Origin: Phylloscopus collybita
Taxonomy: Eukaryota; Chordata; Aves; Passeriformes; Phylloscopidae
Direction of reading: 5' to 3'
Assembly: GCA_027886175.1 (NCBI GenBank)
Contig: JAJNNQ010000002.1
Coordinates: forward strand, 10,970,001 to 11,034,000
Length of the DNA stretch: 64,000 nt
The position numbers were made by a program, and so were the translations under genes. Positions 13,212 to 25,020 of this stretch are shown here, piece after piece. Within the stretch, counting starts at the first letter, position 1; the number at the start of each line of letters is the position of its first letter. A model generated the notes under the pieces. The model had not been told where the DNA came from. It worked only from the letters and a program-made list of their open reading frames with translations, and made no database searches.

Positions 13212-14500
13212 GTAAGAGCAAGTGACTTTAAAATGAGAGGTGTATTTTTACCTTATTAGCTTTTGCTTGATTAAGATGAAAACAGGCACACTCAAAACAA
13301 CTTAGAAGAGTGTTTTGTCCATGGTTTACATAAGCATGGATACCTTCTGCTTCTCAAAGCCCCAGCTTCTTTAATGTTGACATCTGGAAAAAGAGTCACT
13401 CTTACATCTTCCTGAAGCAGAATTCTTGTTGTCTGTCATTCAATGTCATATATTCTTTATTACATGAACATATCAAAATTAAATAGTTTTCTTTGCTTGT
13501 CTTCCTAACTGCTTCATGAGTGACATATCACTATATTAAAAAAAATAAAATTAATTTGGTAGTAACTCCAACATAGATCAAAATGTAACTGCTAATGACA
13601 AACATTTAATGACACAAGCATTATGTATTTCTATGCATAATGTAAGTGGGCTGTGCAATTTAACACTATTAACTGCTGGTGAGCCATTTCCAGGAAGTAA
13701 AATAACAAAGATCTTCTAGACACTTAAAATCTAGATAGAAAACAAGTTAAGAAACTCTCTTGGACCCCTTGTATCAGAAAAGATTTTTACTAAAGTGAAC
13801 GAGGGAGGATAGCTGCCCTAATACAGTTTGAAATAGCCATAAATTTCATAATGCATATTTCTATGTCCTCTGAGGCTGATATAGGAAAGGAGAGGAAGAT
13901 TGGGGGTATCTGAGCAATGCTATCCAAAGGTATTACACCTGCAAAAGAAATGTGTTTTGAGTATGTGAGCTGTTGCTTTGTGAGAGATATATTCTCTCTA
14001 GATTCTCTTATGTAGAAAAAAAATATAATGCTTCCAAATGCTAAGCCACAAAAATTGTGGGTTTTTGGTGTTTGTTTGGTTTTTTGTTTAGTTGGTTGGT
14101 TTTGGTTTTGGTTTTTTTAGGAAAAAGTATCTGAGATTTTAGGTCTTTTTTTTTTTAATCAGCATTTTCAACAACAAAGAAAAAGAAATTAAAAACACAC
14201 TGTAGGAAATCAGACAATTTTATTTGATGGAAATTTTTTCTCTCTGGTTTAAATGTTTTATCCAAAAGTTTATGGAAGTTAATCAAACAGAGATAAAAAG
14301 AAGGGAAATGGAGAAAAAAACCCCTCACAGAAATCAAATACATTTTGGGTTTCATCAAAGAAAAATCAATTCAGATTTCTTTTTCTTTCTTTTCTTGTTT
14401 TGGTGAGAAAGCCAGAAAAATTAAACTGCTATGACTGAGATCAAACCAAAACAATATTTTGTTCTGATTTCCATCTTGGCCAGTATCAGAAGATGCTGAT
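13212..14500. other. AT-rich non-coding stretch
   Basis: This is AT-rich DNA with a T/G-rich simple stretch at about 14060-14120 (GTTTTT-like units) and a T10 run near 14148. No gene or transposon is recognisable. Confidence 0.55.
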
Positions 14501-15010
14501 CACTGTTCATGCATATGATTGTGCATAACAATTATTCCACTCCCCTGTGGTGCACTGGCACTCAGGATTTCTGTTGTGCAGCACTTGCTTGCCCATGCAG
14601 CAGAGGGCTGTGATGGGGTTCCCAGCTGCTACAGAAGCAGGATGGGCAGTGTAGAGTTTAAGAGAAGACACAATTCTGAGCAGCAGGTTACCATTAGCAT
14701 GGTGTTTTTGCAGATTTTTCAGATTTCTCAGCTGCAGGTAGGGTTTGTCTTCCCCTGTTGCCCCAGAGCAGCAGCACCTCCTGGGAAGAGCACAGGATCT
14801 GTGCCAGGGGAGGACAGAGCAGCTGCCCCACTGTACTGCCTCTCTGTCCTGATATCTGTCTACATTCAACCTGGATCCTGTCCACTTTTCCTGAAATAGT
14901 TTGGGATAGTTTGGCTGTGGAAACAAGACATCTGCGGCCAAACTTTAGGCCATATTTACCTGAGACAATCTGCTTTCTGCTCTGTGTTACCTCCATGCCA
15001 TAAGCATGCA
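14501..15010. other. GC-richer patch, open on both strands, no identified product
   Basis: Composition shifts to near-even GC, and frames of 144 codons (minus, 14507-14941) and 126 codons (plus, 14519-14899) overlap. Neither begins with ATG at its nominal start, and neither shows a signal peptide, a domain or family-like spacing of residues. Simultaneous opening of both strands is what locally GC-rich, stop-poor DNA gives. It is most likely a decayed repeat or unique non-coding DNA. Confidence 0.35.
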
Positions 15011-18000
15011 TTGCCCTGATTCAATAACCAAGAAGGTCTTATCCTTCAATTCACAAAGCATCAAACTATGGAGTAGTTATTCTCCTGCACTTCAAATATA
15101 AGCTAATGCAATATCTGTAGCTTTTTAAAGCAGTGATTTGTCTTGTGGGTCCTGCCAAAAACAGCCAAATGCTATGCATTATCCCTTTTACCTCCCTTTC
15201 CCATATTCTTTACATGTAATATATATTTAATATTTATGACGAAGAAGTTTAGAGCTTGAGAAAGAAAGAAAGAACAAAAGAAAAATAAATGTAGGAGCTC
15301 AGTGTTAAACATCTGACATAATGCTGCAAAGTACCTCAATCCTGGGCCATGAGATTTCTATAATTTCAATTCTGGTACCCCTTTGAAGTGAGACTGGTGA
15401 CTGCATCAAATTCCATGTAATTTCCTTGAGTTTTGTAAATATGTACCACGGTAAGGTGACCAAATTCATTCCCAGTGGTGGCTGAGAACAAGATAAAAAC
15501 TGCCAGATATTTAAGCATGATAGGATTGTGCATTAATCCTCCCCAGCTCTTAGCTGCCCCTACAAATAACTGTTATTTGATACAATAAAGATTCAAAGAT
15601 CCCAATAAGCAGCATTACAAATGGAGACTTTGAAAGAAAGGCTATCTGGATTCAAATAGATAAAATGTTCCATTATGAATTGCAATACACATCTACTGCC
15701 ATAATTTCTGTCAATCAAATCGTCCTAAAGAAAACAGTCAATATCAAATAAGATTCTGCAGTCAATGGGCCATAGTCATTTCTGTTGTTGATCCACTGAG
15801 GTTAATAGAGTTGGAAGGGGAATAAATAAATAAGACATAATAGGGAAACAGTATGCCATCTGGAAAATAAATGAAGGAAATAGAGGGAAAACGCTAATCT
15901 AGCACATCCAGGGTTTCAATTTCTCCTCTGCTATCTGTACTATCTAATGAGCAGCTGCATGAAGTTATCACTGGTTTTCAGGAAAACAGAGTACTATTTC
16001 AGGGCAGCCCACAGGTCTGAGCATTACTGCAGCTCTAAAAGTCTCTCTTCCAGCTCATTAATTTCCCTTGATCTTACTGCCCATTCCTGACTTAATAGAT
16101 TCCTCTTTCCTTCTGTAAAAGGAATGGTGACCCAGGGAAACATTTCTCTTTAATGCACCCTGTGGCTTAGTTTTTTCAGACATTTCCTGGTCTCCCAAGG
16201 AAAATATTTCCCATAGACCTTTTACTCATTCTACAATAACATATTTCCTTATGAGCTCTGAATCACCATCCTTTAAGTATACATTTTCTGATCTCTTTGT
16301 TCTGCTTTCCCATAGACTTATGAAGAGACTGTGACTCCTAAGATTACTTTCTTTTATTGTTAGTAAAGTTTTTCTACAGACTCACCTGTAATTTGGTGGT
16401 TTTCCTTATGTGTTTTTTTTCTGACACCTTACCCTATTCAGCCTGTCTTGTATGCCCTGACCTTATTTTTAAAATAAAAACAGAATTAATAGCCCTTTTG
16501 TATAACTGTACATACACATATAAAATTCAGAGTTTATATCTCTAGATAGTCCACATGTTTTATTATTCTCTATTTCTGTATAATTATTGTTATATACTTA
16601 TGTATCTCTAAATATGCATGCATGCCCAAATAAAATAGGGATAAGGACAAGGTATCCTCAAAAAGTGGTATTAAGGACTTCTGGCTTGGAAATTACAAAA
16701 AATAGAATATATAAATTATCACATTTGGCTAGACCCTTACAGAGATCTCTTACAAGCTTTAACAAAGAATGGAAAGCAAGTGACTTTGCTAAAATACTTG
16801 ATTAAATTATCAAGGAAATTTCAGCTGTGGGGGAATTCTACAGAAAAGGTTCCAGCCTCTGGCTGTGAAATTCCAGAAATAACTTTTGATTTCAGAGGTA
16901 TTCAGTTCTAACAGAATGTTTCTAAAGCCTGAGAATAAAGCAAGATGTGACAGATGTACTGCAAATCTGACACTGTGAAAGCTTCTCACCCCAGATAACT
17001 GCAGAGGCATAGAATGCAGCATCTCCAGCTCAGCTGCTCCTCTGGGGTTGTAAGCAATTGAGAGGAATATGCATTTCTCTTTTAGGGAGCAATCCATCTG
17101 ACCTGGTGTAACTGCCTACCTTATGGGGAGATCAATTTAGCCTTAATTTTTATTGACTATATTTTCTAGATCTCTGTTGACTTAAAGAAACCCATGTTGA
17201 CCAGCTCAAATTTAATAAAATGAATCCCAACACTGAATTATTATCTCAGCCTGTCTTATATGTAGAAGAATTATTTAGTAGGAAAAATTGAAATTAAAGG
17301 TAACATGGCCTGCCTAGGGAGTGCAGGAAAAAAGTCTGATGATTCATTCCGTGGTTTTCTCATCTGAATCAGCCTTGGCTACATGGTTACGGAATGTGAT
17401 CAGGATAACATTATTTTCAGTTTAATTTTAATCATAGATGCTGAGTACATCTTTAAAAATCAAAAAAGGGGATGGCATTCATGTAGAAGCAGTGATTTTA
17501 ATAGCAATGCTCTGGTGAAGCTTTGTCAGAGATTAGATTTCAAATAACAAAATCATTTTTCTTCCCTTTATATTTGACGGATATAACATGGCATCCGTCT
17601 CCTGTCCTAAACTATGATTCTTTTTTTTTCACTGTGTGAAAATCCAACAAGCCTTCAGAAGGGAAACGCTTTGTGAGTTCTTAGGTGCTAAACTTTCTTT
17701 ATCTAATTTGGGATTTCAGGAAATTTCATCTCTGATGCTGAAATCTATATTATTTTCATCTGATGTGAAAAAAAAAAAAAATCTGGTAAACAGCTGTCCC
17801 CACTTCTTCATATCCACCCTAATGAAAATTTGGGTCTGCAATTTGAGGAGAAATATTTATTTTTTTACAAAGCAGTGTAGTACATTTAAATACTACATGC
17901 CTGGTCTTGAGGGACTCCAGTTTAAAACCAAGCTGAATTTTATAATCCAGCCCTCTGAGAAAGTTGAGAGGGTTGGGCTGGTCTGAATTATATCTGTATT

Positions 18001-21000
18001 CAATGGGCACACAAGCTTTCCCTGCTTCAAAATAAGTCACATTACATTATGAACATTTATGTTATAGAGACAACAACTGGCAGATGCTCCTTCAACCAAC
18101 AGTTATAAATCAATCCTTCATTGGATTTTCCTGCTGAAGCTAATTCTGTTGAGGAGTCTTGCCAATCTGTACTCTGTGAAACAGCAGCCAAGGCAGCACA
18201 GGAGCCAAGGTAGCACAACATCCATTTCTGCATTATTTGTCTTTTTTACTCCAATACTGATTTTTTTTTCCCCAGACTTTTCTTTTGCAGAGGAAAAGAG
18301 GGAAGTAAGGGTTTTGAGAAGCTGTATTTCTGAGGTGTCTCTGGCTGCAATTTGGCTTTGCTGCACAGCCCACACTCATGCTGGTGTTTTACAGAGGAGC
18401 TGCACAGGGCCAGTTTCACAGTGGCCATAGGACACTGTGTGGTACCAGTGAGGATGCACTGCCCCACCAGGCTTCTGAAGCTGCACCTGGGGTACATTTC
18501 TTCACTTGGATAGTGTGCCTGGGGATCATACAATCCTTGATGATTAAAGACCTGCTTATTTCCTAGCTATACAAAATAAGTTAAAAAAGAATACAAAAGA
18601 AAATTTAGAAAAAAAAGAGAATTTGATGTCTCTGTACACATAAATACTGTACTTGCCTATTGTCAGGCCACATTATAATTAGAGGGTCCAATTAACAATT
18701 GTTTCTCTTTCTAGGTTCATTTCTGATCAGCTACACTAACATAACAAAGAGCCACTGGCTCGCTTGAACAGAAATGAAGACACAGAATTAGCATTCTTTT
18801 CTGCTGAAATCAAAGAGGTTTTATACTTTGGCCTGACAAATGCATACAGCATCCTGTCCAGAAACATCTCTTTAACAAAAAGTACAAAGCTTGATTTTAC
18901 TCACTTAGTTAATTATTGGCTAAGTATTTCTTAAATGCATAGTTTAATAAAGTTGAATATAATTCTTAATGGAAACAGTTATTTTCTTCAAAATCACATC
19001 ACTACATATTATCACATTGCCATGGTTATGCTGCAGTTCCAACAGAGGATTGCATACCATTACCTACTGTTTCAGCAAGCAATGCAGACATATGACATTA
19101 CCTAAACCAAATAGTGTTGGGTTTCTCTTTTTCCTTTGTTTTAGCCAACAACCAGGATTGTGTCAAACCTGTGGGTAGTAGGATGTTTTCCATACAGCAA
19201 TGGCCTTACAGTGCAGTTCACAAGCATAACTGGTGTGGGTTTTACTTATTCACATTTCCACACACCTAAGATGTCTCCACTCTGTCAGACCCAGCAGTAA
19301 TCAGTAATTTATTACTCAGCAACTGAGCTATGTGCTCAAAGCTTGTGGATACTGAGGGAAACATCCCACTGATGTTTCCTCCATAATGGTCTCCCAGCAA
19401 GTACTCCATTTCCTTCTTGCTCCTCCTGCCAGCTGCTTGGGGTAGGATTAGCAGCACTTCACAGGAAGCAGCTAGGTTATGGAGAGGCTCCTGATACTGT
19501 GATCAGGTACTTGGACCTCAGCTGATGGTGGGAACAGACCCTGAGTGTGGCTTGGAGACCTGTCACACAGAAATGTGCTTGCATGTCCCCAGTGCTTGTT
19601 CTTCCTGCTCCAGTATGGCTCTGGGGCACCTTCGGTCATCAATACTCATGCACTGACCTCACATCCCTCAGTGGCCCAGTGGTTCTGAACTAAATACTTG
19701 ACAGCAGCAGCTATTAACTCCTACATATGATCTTAGCATAAAAAACACCAGCTAGAAAAGTCTCTAACCAAACACCTTTAGCACAGTTTCCTCATTATCA
19801 GTCCTGTCCTGCAGGATATGGCGGGCTCTGAGGTCTGGCTCCATTCTGTGGAGAGTGAGGACATCCAGGGAAGAGGGGCTGCAACAAAAACTGCTGCATG
19901 TCTGTGGTCCTGTCTCCAGTGATACCAGGATGACCTGAATTTCTGATCCTTCCTTTGGATGCTTTTCTGCTACTCTTCAAGAAAACTCTCTCATTGTGCC
20001 CTTACCAACACTTTTGGGAAGGCAAAATTTACCATCCTCAGAGAAAGCCAGCCTACAGGTGTGGAATAATGTGTGAAGCCACTTCAGATTCTGTATTCCA
20101 GGTGAGATCTTCTCTTTCTTTGAAAACATCAAAAAATCCCACTACCTGACCAGCATGATCACATGGATTTTCAGCACTGATGTGTCACCTCTGAAGCATT
20201 GCTCCTGTACCATAGGGCAAAAATATGGAATTCAATACGTATACAATTTCTTTAAAATGGAATTAGTGTGTATATAATTTCTTCTAAACAGTTAAGAGAG
20301 AGGAAACCCCATTTGATCTACTTGTGTAGAGAAAACTAACTTGGTTTTTAAAAGGCTGCTTCTTCCAAGAGAGGAATGGAAAGACCACATTGTTTAATAA
20401 AGATATTTTTGCATTCAGTGTTACCTTTTTACTTCTTCCCGATAGGTGCTCATACAGGCAGATCCAGATAGCCTGTAGTCTGAGTCACAGGTGCAATTTT
20501 TAGGGAGAGTGAGATCTGATCGTCCTCCTCCACACCTCATGCTTTCCAGTAAAAGCTGAAACAATCCCACAAGCACTGCTTATAACGTAACCCAAATCGA
20601 CAGGAGCATGTTACAGGGGAGAAGGTTACAGTTTATTTTGGGCCTGCTGTGTCACTGAGGCTTGGCCTGAGGCTCACCCTGTAACCAGCAGCCCTGGCAG
20701 CAAGTCACAGCCTCAGCTTTTTGGGAAAGAGAGGCCCCGCTCAAGTATCTGCAATCAGCATTTCACAGCCAAAGAACCAACACTGACTAATCCCAACTTT
20801 TTTCTCAGCCATGCTTTCATTCAGTTAATTAACTTTATTTTTCTTTGATTTGTTTGCAGACAACAGAAAACTATTTAAACAAAGACTTCTACCAAGAAGG
20901 GTTATTGATGTTAAAAGGGAAAGGAAATTGCTTAGCATTTTCTGCAAAGAACTTCAAAAAGAAATGGTTGAAGGAAACCACTGAACTAATTGTATTCTTT

Positions 21001-21060
21001 CAAAGCCAATACTAACATCTTTCAACTTTCTTATCATTTTAGGAGCACTAATTATTAGCT
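15011..21060. other. Non-coding stretch, no gene seen
   Basis: This is AT-rich DNA with a few GC-richer patches (about 18290-18510, 19470-19700, 19800-19940 and 20580-20760) that I cannot assign to a repeat family. Simple repeats are a GAAA patch at 15259-15290 and an A-run at 17768-17780. The longest frame, 116 codons at 17636-17986, has no recognisable features. Confidence 0.5.
20227..20290. repeat. Degenerate tandem duplication, period about 32 bp
   Basis: Two adjacent copies start with GGAATT at 20227 and 20259. Each continues into a GTATA(C/T)AATTTCTT-type stretch and then TAAA. Several substitutions and one-base indels separate the copies, so the duplication is old. Confidence 0.5.
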
Positions 21061-21074
21061 GTGAGCCAAACACC

Positions 21075-21100
21075 TTTTTTTTTTTTTTTTTTTTTTTTTT
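21075..21100. repeat. T26 homopolymer
   Basis: An uninterrupted run of 26 T follows CACC. A GC-richer segment (about 21115-21310) lies directly downstream. I could not show that this segment is a retrocopy whose tail is the T run on the plus strand: there is no gene match and no target-site duplication is evident. Confidence 0.95.
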
Positions 21101-21310
21101 AGAAGATATAAGTAACAACCTCCAGCTCTTTGTGGAACCTTCCCAGCACACAGCTGTTCTCCAGCCCTCAGATGAGACATATGGCACAGGTTCACCAGCC
21201 CCAAGCACGAGCTGGTGGTCACCCACAGCTGGGTCTGTCTTACTGGGCAAGGCACAGAGGTCTCCAGATGCTGTGCAGGTTGTGTGAGAAATCCCAGATG
21301 GCATCAGGGT

Positions 21311-22000
21311 AAATGAATCTCATTTTGGTTGTTCGACTCTGTGTTATCTCTTGGCTCAAAGCACATTACGTAGTATCAGTTGCAATTTTTTTTTCTTCTT
21401 TTTCAATTTTGATGATTGATTTTAGCTCTGGTGCTAACGTTCATAAGCACATCACAACAGCCAAGAGGTACTGCTACCTCACATGTAATGTTAATAGCAG
21501 AGTGAACTTCAGTGTCTCAGGTCGTCCTTCATTAGTTTATGATTAGCTACAAATAAAACAGACTGGGAATGGAGGGGTTTGAAGATAGACACCATATTTT
21601 GATCTCATAACTTAAAATACTTGTACCATTTTCAAAGTTTTTTTTAATCTGCCTACTGTGGACATACATCATTTAAGTAAGTAAATAAAAACATCAGGCT
21701 TATCTTTGAAGCTGATTACTCTCAAATACATATCAAAGCTTTTCCTTTCATGTTTTCAGAACCAGCTCACCAAGGACAAGTAGTTAACGTTTTCTTTCAC
21801 CTTCTGACTGAGGTTTATTTACTTATTTAATGGTCTGTTCACTGCAATTGCTCACAGAGAGCTTATGTAATGCAGAATGTAGTAGTGTTGTACTTTGGTT
21901 TATCTCAGTTTCACTTGAATTAGGTAGAGACGCTTAATAAATAAAATGGGCAGTGATAGAAATATAATGTCATGAAAAAGAATATTTTCAAGTGCTTATT
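21311..22000. other. AT-rich non-coding stretch before CR1
   Basis: This is AT-rich DNA without a recognisable element. It leads directly into the CR1 fragment. Confidence 0.55.
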
Positions 22001-22208
22001 CAGTGAAATAAGAGGCAACAGGCAGAAACTGATGCACAGAAAGTTCCATCTGAATATGAGGAAGAGCTTCTTTACTGTGCAGGTGACCATGAGCTGGAAC
22101 AGATTATCCAGAGAGGCTGTGGAGTCTCCCTGACTGGAGATATTCCAGAGCCCTCTGGATGCAATCCTGTGCCATGTGTTCTAGGACACCTGCCTGAGGA
22201 GGTACATG
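22001..22208 (+). mobile_element. CR1 LINE fragment (3' part of ORF2)
   Basis: This is a short, 5'-truncated CR1 retrotransposon piece. In one frame from about 22036 it reads as the end of the CR1 ORF2 (reverse transcriptase) protein: HRKFHLNMRKSFFTV, then a WNRL motif, a premature TGA, and an LEIFQ..LDAILCHVF ending at a TAG. CR1 elements have long truncated 5' ends and finish in an ATTCTGTG-type 8-mer. That terminal repeat is missing here, so the 3' end is eroded or deleted too. The frame is broken and the copy is dead. The subfamily looks different from the copies at 30.8 and 61.8 kb. Confidence 0.85.
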
Positions 22209-23600
22209 AGAAAGAGAGACATTAAAATGAGCAAAAATGGAAATGAGTTTAACTTCTAATCAGAGTGAGATTCCCTAAAAACACAGAACAGTGAACACTG
22301 GATTCTTCTCAGAAGTGTTTTAAGGTACTTGAAAAATGCCTTTCACATAATAAAAGTCTCTCTGAATGTCTTGACAAGCTACTTCATGAATATAAGCTTA
22401 GCTCAAAGATAAAAATCAAATAATAAAACATATTTTGGAAGGACAGTTTTATGTTTATGAAATAAATTTCCATCCATTTCATGTATGTAGCTTATTTCCC
22501 TTCATCAGTTTGCTTTCTAGCTTTAATAGTGTTGAATATTGCTGTCTTGCTCAGCCAAGTAAATGCTGCTGATTTCAGGGGAGTGCTCTGACATGGTCAG
22601 TTAACACTAGAGATTGAGCTCAAACAATGGCTTTCCTTCACTTTGCGTGAAAAAGGAACTTAAAGACAGAACTGCCCTAATGCAGGCTGTGCTCATACTA
22701 TAGAGAATAGCATTTTCCTAAGAGATTTTGGGCTGTACTTTCTCTGTTTTTCTACATTATTGAATGTAAACTGAATAACCACTGCTTCTTGTTGGGGGAG
22801 ATTTTGGTATAAAATGTCATGCATGCATTGTAAAGTGAAAGCATTTCTGAGGAGATTTTTTTCTTTCCCTAATAGTTGTACCGTTTATAACTGATATTTG
22901 ACTGGAAGAGTTTAAAAAAAAAATAAAAAAGCCATACTAGTGCTCAGCCCTGGACTCCCTTTCAAAGGATCTGTTATGTTTACATAAATGTACATATAAA
23001 TTTTTGCGTATAAATGTCTACATGCAAATATATATTATTGTTTCTACATAAAAAACATTTCTTACATTAATGGCAGTTTGTGTTCAAAACCAACTAGACA
23101 GGGATATTTCTCAGGAGTGTTTCTTGAACTAACTTGTGAAAGCTTTAGGTGAAAGCGCCTAACTAAAGGTAACTACAGAATGCAATAGCTCTCATATCTC
23201 TTCAATTCCATTACAGAGTAAGTATCTGGGATTCTTGGAACATTATAATCACTGCAGTGCAGCTTTTAACATACATTAATTTGCCTTACCTGAGGAGATT
23301 TATAGTTAAAACACACAAGTATGGAATGATAAATTTGGCAGGTCCTGGATAGCTCACCTCATCCATCCCTCTGGTCATCCTGAGATACTTTTAGAACATT
23401 TCCTTAAGGACTTACTGTAATAGATGTTCCCAAAGTGCCATGAGCACTGTTAGGGCTTTGCTTACATTAGACACTCTTCCTGATATCTAAAATGGGTCCT
23501 GCCTAAATTCAATTTCTTGTATTTCCTACTGGTTTTGTCTTGCAAAGTGAGAATACATTCTTCCACTCTTCTGTAGCAGAATGTTACAGATTCTGTAGTG
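22209..23600. other. AT-rich non-coding stretch between CR1 and LTR
   Basis: This is AT-rich unique-looking DNA with no gene. A small A-rich patch lies at about 22912-22930 and TA/CA-rich words at 22980-23035. Confidence 0.55.
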
Positions 23601-23660
23601 ATGCCTTAGGAAGGCTGACCTGAAACAGAGGCTGGACAGAGCTAGAGAATAAAGTAGATA

Positions 23661-23666
23661 TTTATT
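23661..23666 (-). terminator. LTR polyadenylation signal
   Basis: AATAAA on the minus strand about 95 bp after the TATA box, the expected R-region position for a retroviral LTR. Confidence 0.6.
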
Positions 23667-23757
23667 AAAAGACTTCCAGGACCTACCCTGTGCATTACAG
23701 GAGCCCAGGTGCGTCAAAGAGCCACACAAAATGGCTGCCCAATCATGAGATTTTACA

Positions 23758-23764
23758 TTTTTAT
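23758..23764 (-). promoter_or_regulatory. LTR TATA box
   Basis: TATAAAA on the minus strand, downstream of an octamer and a CCAAT box in the U3 part of the LTR. It would place transcription start near 23730, reading leftward. Confidence 0.6.
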
Positions 23765-23984
23765 AAGCTTTGGTCCATTTGCATATTGGGGTTTAATTGT
23801 CCAATTACAGCTTCAGGTTGTGAGGTCCCATCCTTCTTGTTCCTCCCTTCAGTCCACCGGTGTTTATGCTTTTTGGGCTGAGAGTTGTTCTTGGTCTTCA
23901 GCAGGAAAAGGTTTGTTTTGTCTAATTGTTCTGTGAAGAGAGCTTACTGGCACTTAATATGAGGCACAAAACTACATCCTTAGG

Positions 23985-24905
23985 TGTCACAGAATCTAAA
24001 ACTATGAAAGCTAAAATCTAGGGCATCAGTAGTCAAACCCTAAAACCCAGCTATGGTGGTGCAGTGCCCCTGGCCCCCTGCCCCTTCCCCCCTTGGGCCA
24101 GGTGGGGAACTCCGAAAAGTTTTTTATGTCTTGGCCTTTATGAGCAACAACTGGACTCAGCTCCTCTAGAGCTTACCAGAGTCACTGTCTGCCCCCAGGA
24201 AACTAGTGCTGTCCATTGAGCACAGCCTTGGAAACTTATCTTTCTTGCCTGAATTGTAGCTCAAGTGGAATAACATTTTTGTTATTGAACTTTCAAAGAA
24301 CGTTACCTACCTGAGTTGGAGTCAGGATGGAAAATTATGATGTCTAAGCTAACTCTTGTGTGACCCTATCAACAGTCTTCCTGAGATCTTTTGAACTCTC
24401 CTGGACCACAGGGGGCTGAAACCATCAACCTTCCTCTGAGTGGGGCATCTCAGAACAAGGAAATTCTCAAGTTTGCTGTACCTGGACAACTTCCACTGAA
24501 CAATAGCGACACAGCCTGGGCTGATTCCCCCATCCTCGTGCCAAAGTCCTTCACCCTCTGAGAAGATGCAAAGGCATCTGAGATGAGCACTTCACTGAGC
24601 TTGAGGAGAATTTTTCACAGGTATGTACTTTGTACAGGCTTCCTTAGGTTTGTCTGCATGCAAATGTGTCTAGATTACAACAAATGTGCTATGAACTTTG
24701 TTCTCCTAGATCTTTAAATACTTTAGATTTGTAAGTTAGGCCTGTAAGTGGATTACTGTTGTGCTATAGTAAATCCTATAGAATCTTTTGTTAAATTGTT
24801 TGCTTTGAGCTACCCATTAAGTGCTGCTAAACATTTATGCCTAAACTGTTGTGAAGTCCGGGATGGCAAGGTGTCTACTCTGAACCTTGCAACTAAACAG
24901 GAGGG
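23985..24905. other. Unrecognised older interspersed element or unique DNA
   Basis: The segment has a composition unlike its neighbours: a GC-rich first part with many CTG/CCT words, then a T-rich, A-poor part (about 24640-24860). It sits between the LTR and the pyrimidine array. It may be a second, more decayed LTR-type element, but I find no clear TG...CA ends, TATA box or AATAAA, and no coding frame. A pyrimidine run ending CACAG directly followed by GTATGT occurs at 24611-24626. Confidence 0.25.
24067..24092 (-). other. Canonical G-quadruplex motif
   Basis: On the plus strand, C-runs of 4, 5, 4 and 6 are separated by 3-, 2- and 2-base spacers. On the minus strand this is a textbook four-tract quadruplex motif with very short loops, expected to be stable. 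The C-rich strand could form an i-motif. It lies about 90 bp beyond the U3 end of the LTR. Confidence 0.75.
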
Positions 24906-24908
24906 TCT

Positions 24909-25020
24909 CCCTTATTCCTTTTTATCCTTATCCTTTCCTACCCTACCCTTGCCCTTACCCTTTGTTTTACCCTTACCCTTACCTTTATCCTCACCCTTAC
25001 CCTTACCCTCCCCCACTCCC
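24909..25020 (+). repeat. Degenerate CCCTTA hexamer array (telomere-like but not telomeric)
   Basis: About 110 bp of nearly pure pyrimidine plus A is built from CCCTTA and variants such as CCTTTA, CCCTTG and TCCTCA. The vertebrate telomere C-strand unit is CCCTAA; here the unit is CCCTTA, so this is not an interstitial telomere. Degeneracy increases towards both ends. Confidence 0.85.

Larger units (their letters stand above)
23616..23976 (-). mobile_element. Solo endogenous retrovirus LTR
   Basis: Read on the minus strand, this begins TGTAGT and ends GGTCA, giving the TG...CA ends of an LTR (ends approximate). Inside, in proper order, are a CCAAT box (near 23785), an octamer ATGCAAAT (23777-23784), a TATAAAA box (about 23758-23764) and the polyadenylation signal AATAAA (23661-23666). 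TATA-to-AATAAA spacing of about 95 bp fits an R region of roughly 80-90 bp. No primer-binding site follows U5 and no polypurine tract precedes U3, and no retroviral genes lie nearby, so it is a solo LTR left by recombination. A 7-bp direct repeat CCTTAGG occurs close to both ends but not exactly at them. The sequence resembles LTRs common in songbird genomes; I cannot name the family. Confidence 0.7.

Noticed and set aside
14507..14941. 144-codon minus-strand frame as a gene
   Set aside because: It begins at TTG rather than ATG, overlaps a 126-codon frame on the other strand and shows no domain or exon-like boundary.
21075..21310. Minus-strand retrocopy with T26 as its tail
   Set aside because: The downstream segment shows no recognisable coding sequence or target-site duplication.
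24909..25020. Interstitial telomere array
   Set aside because: The repeat unit is CCCTTA, not the vertebrate CCCTAA in any rotation.
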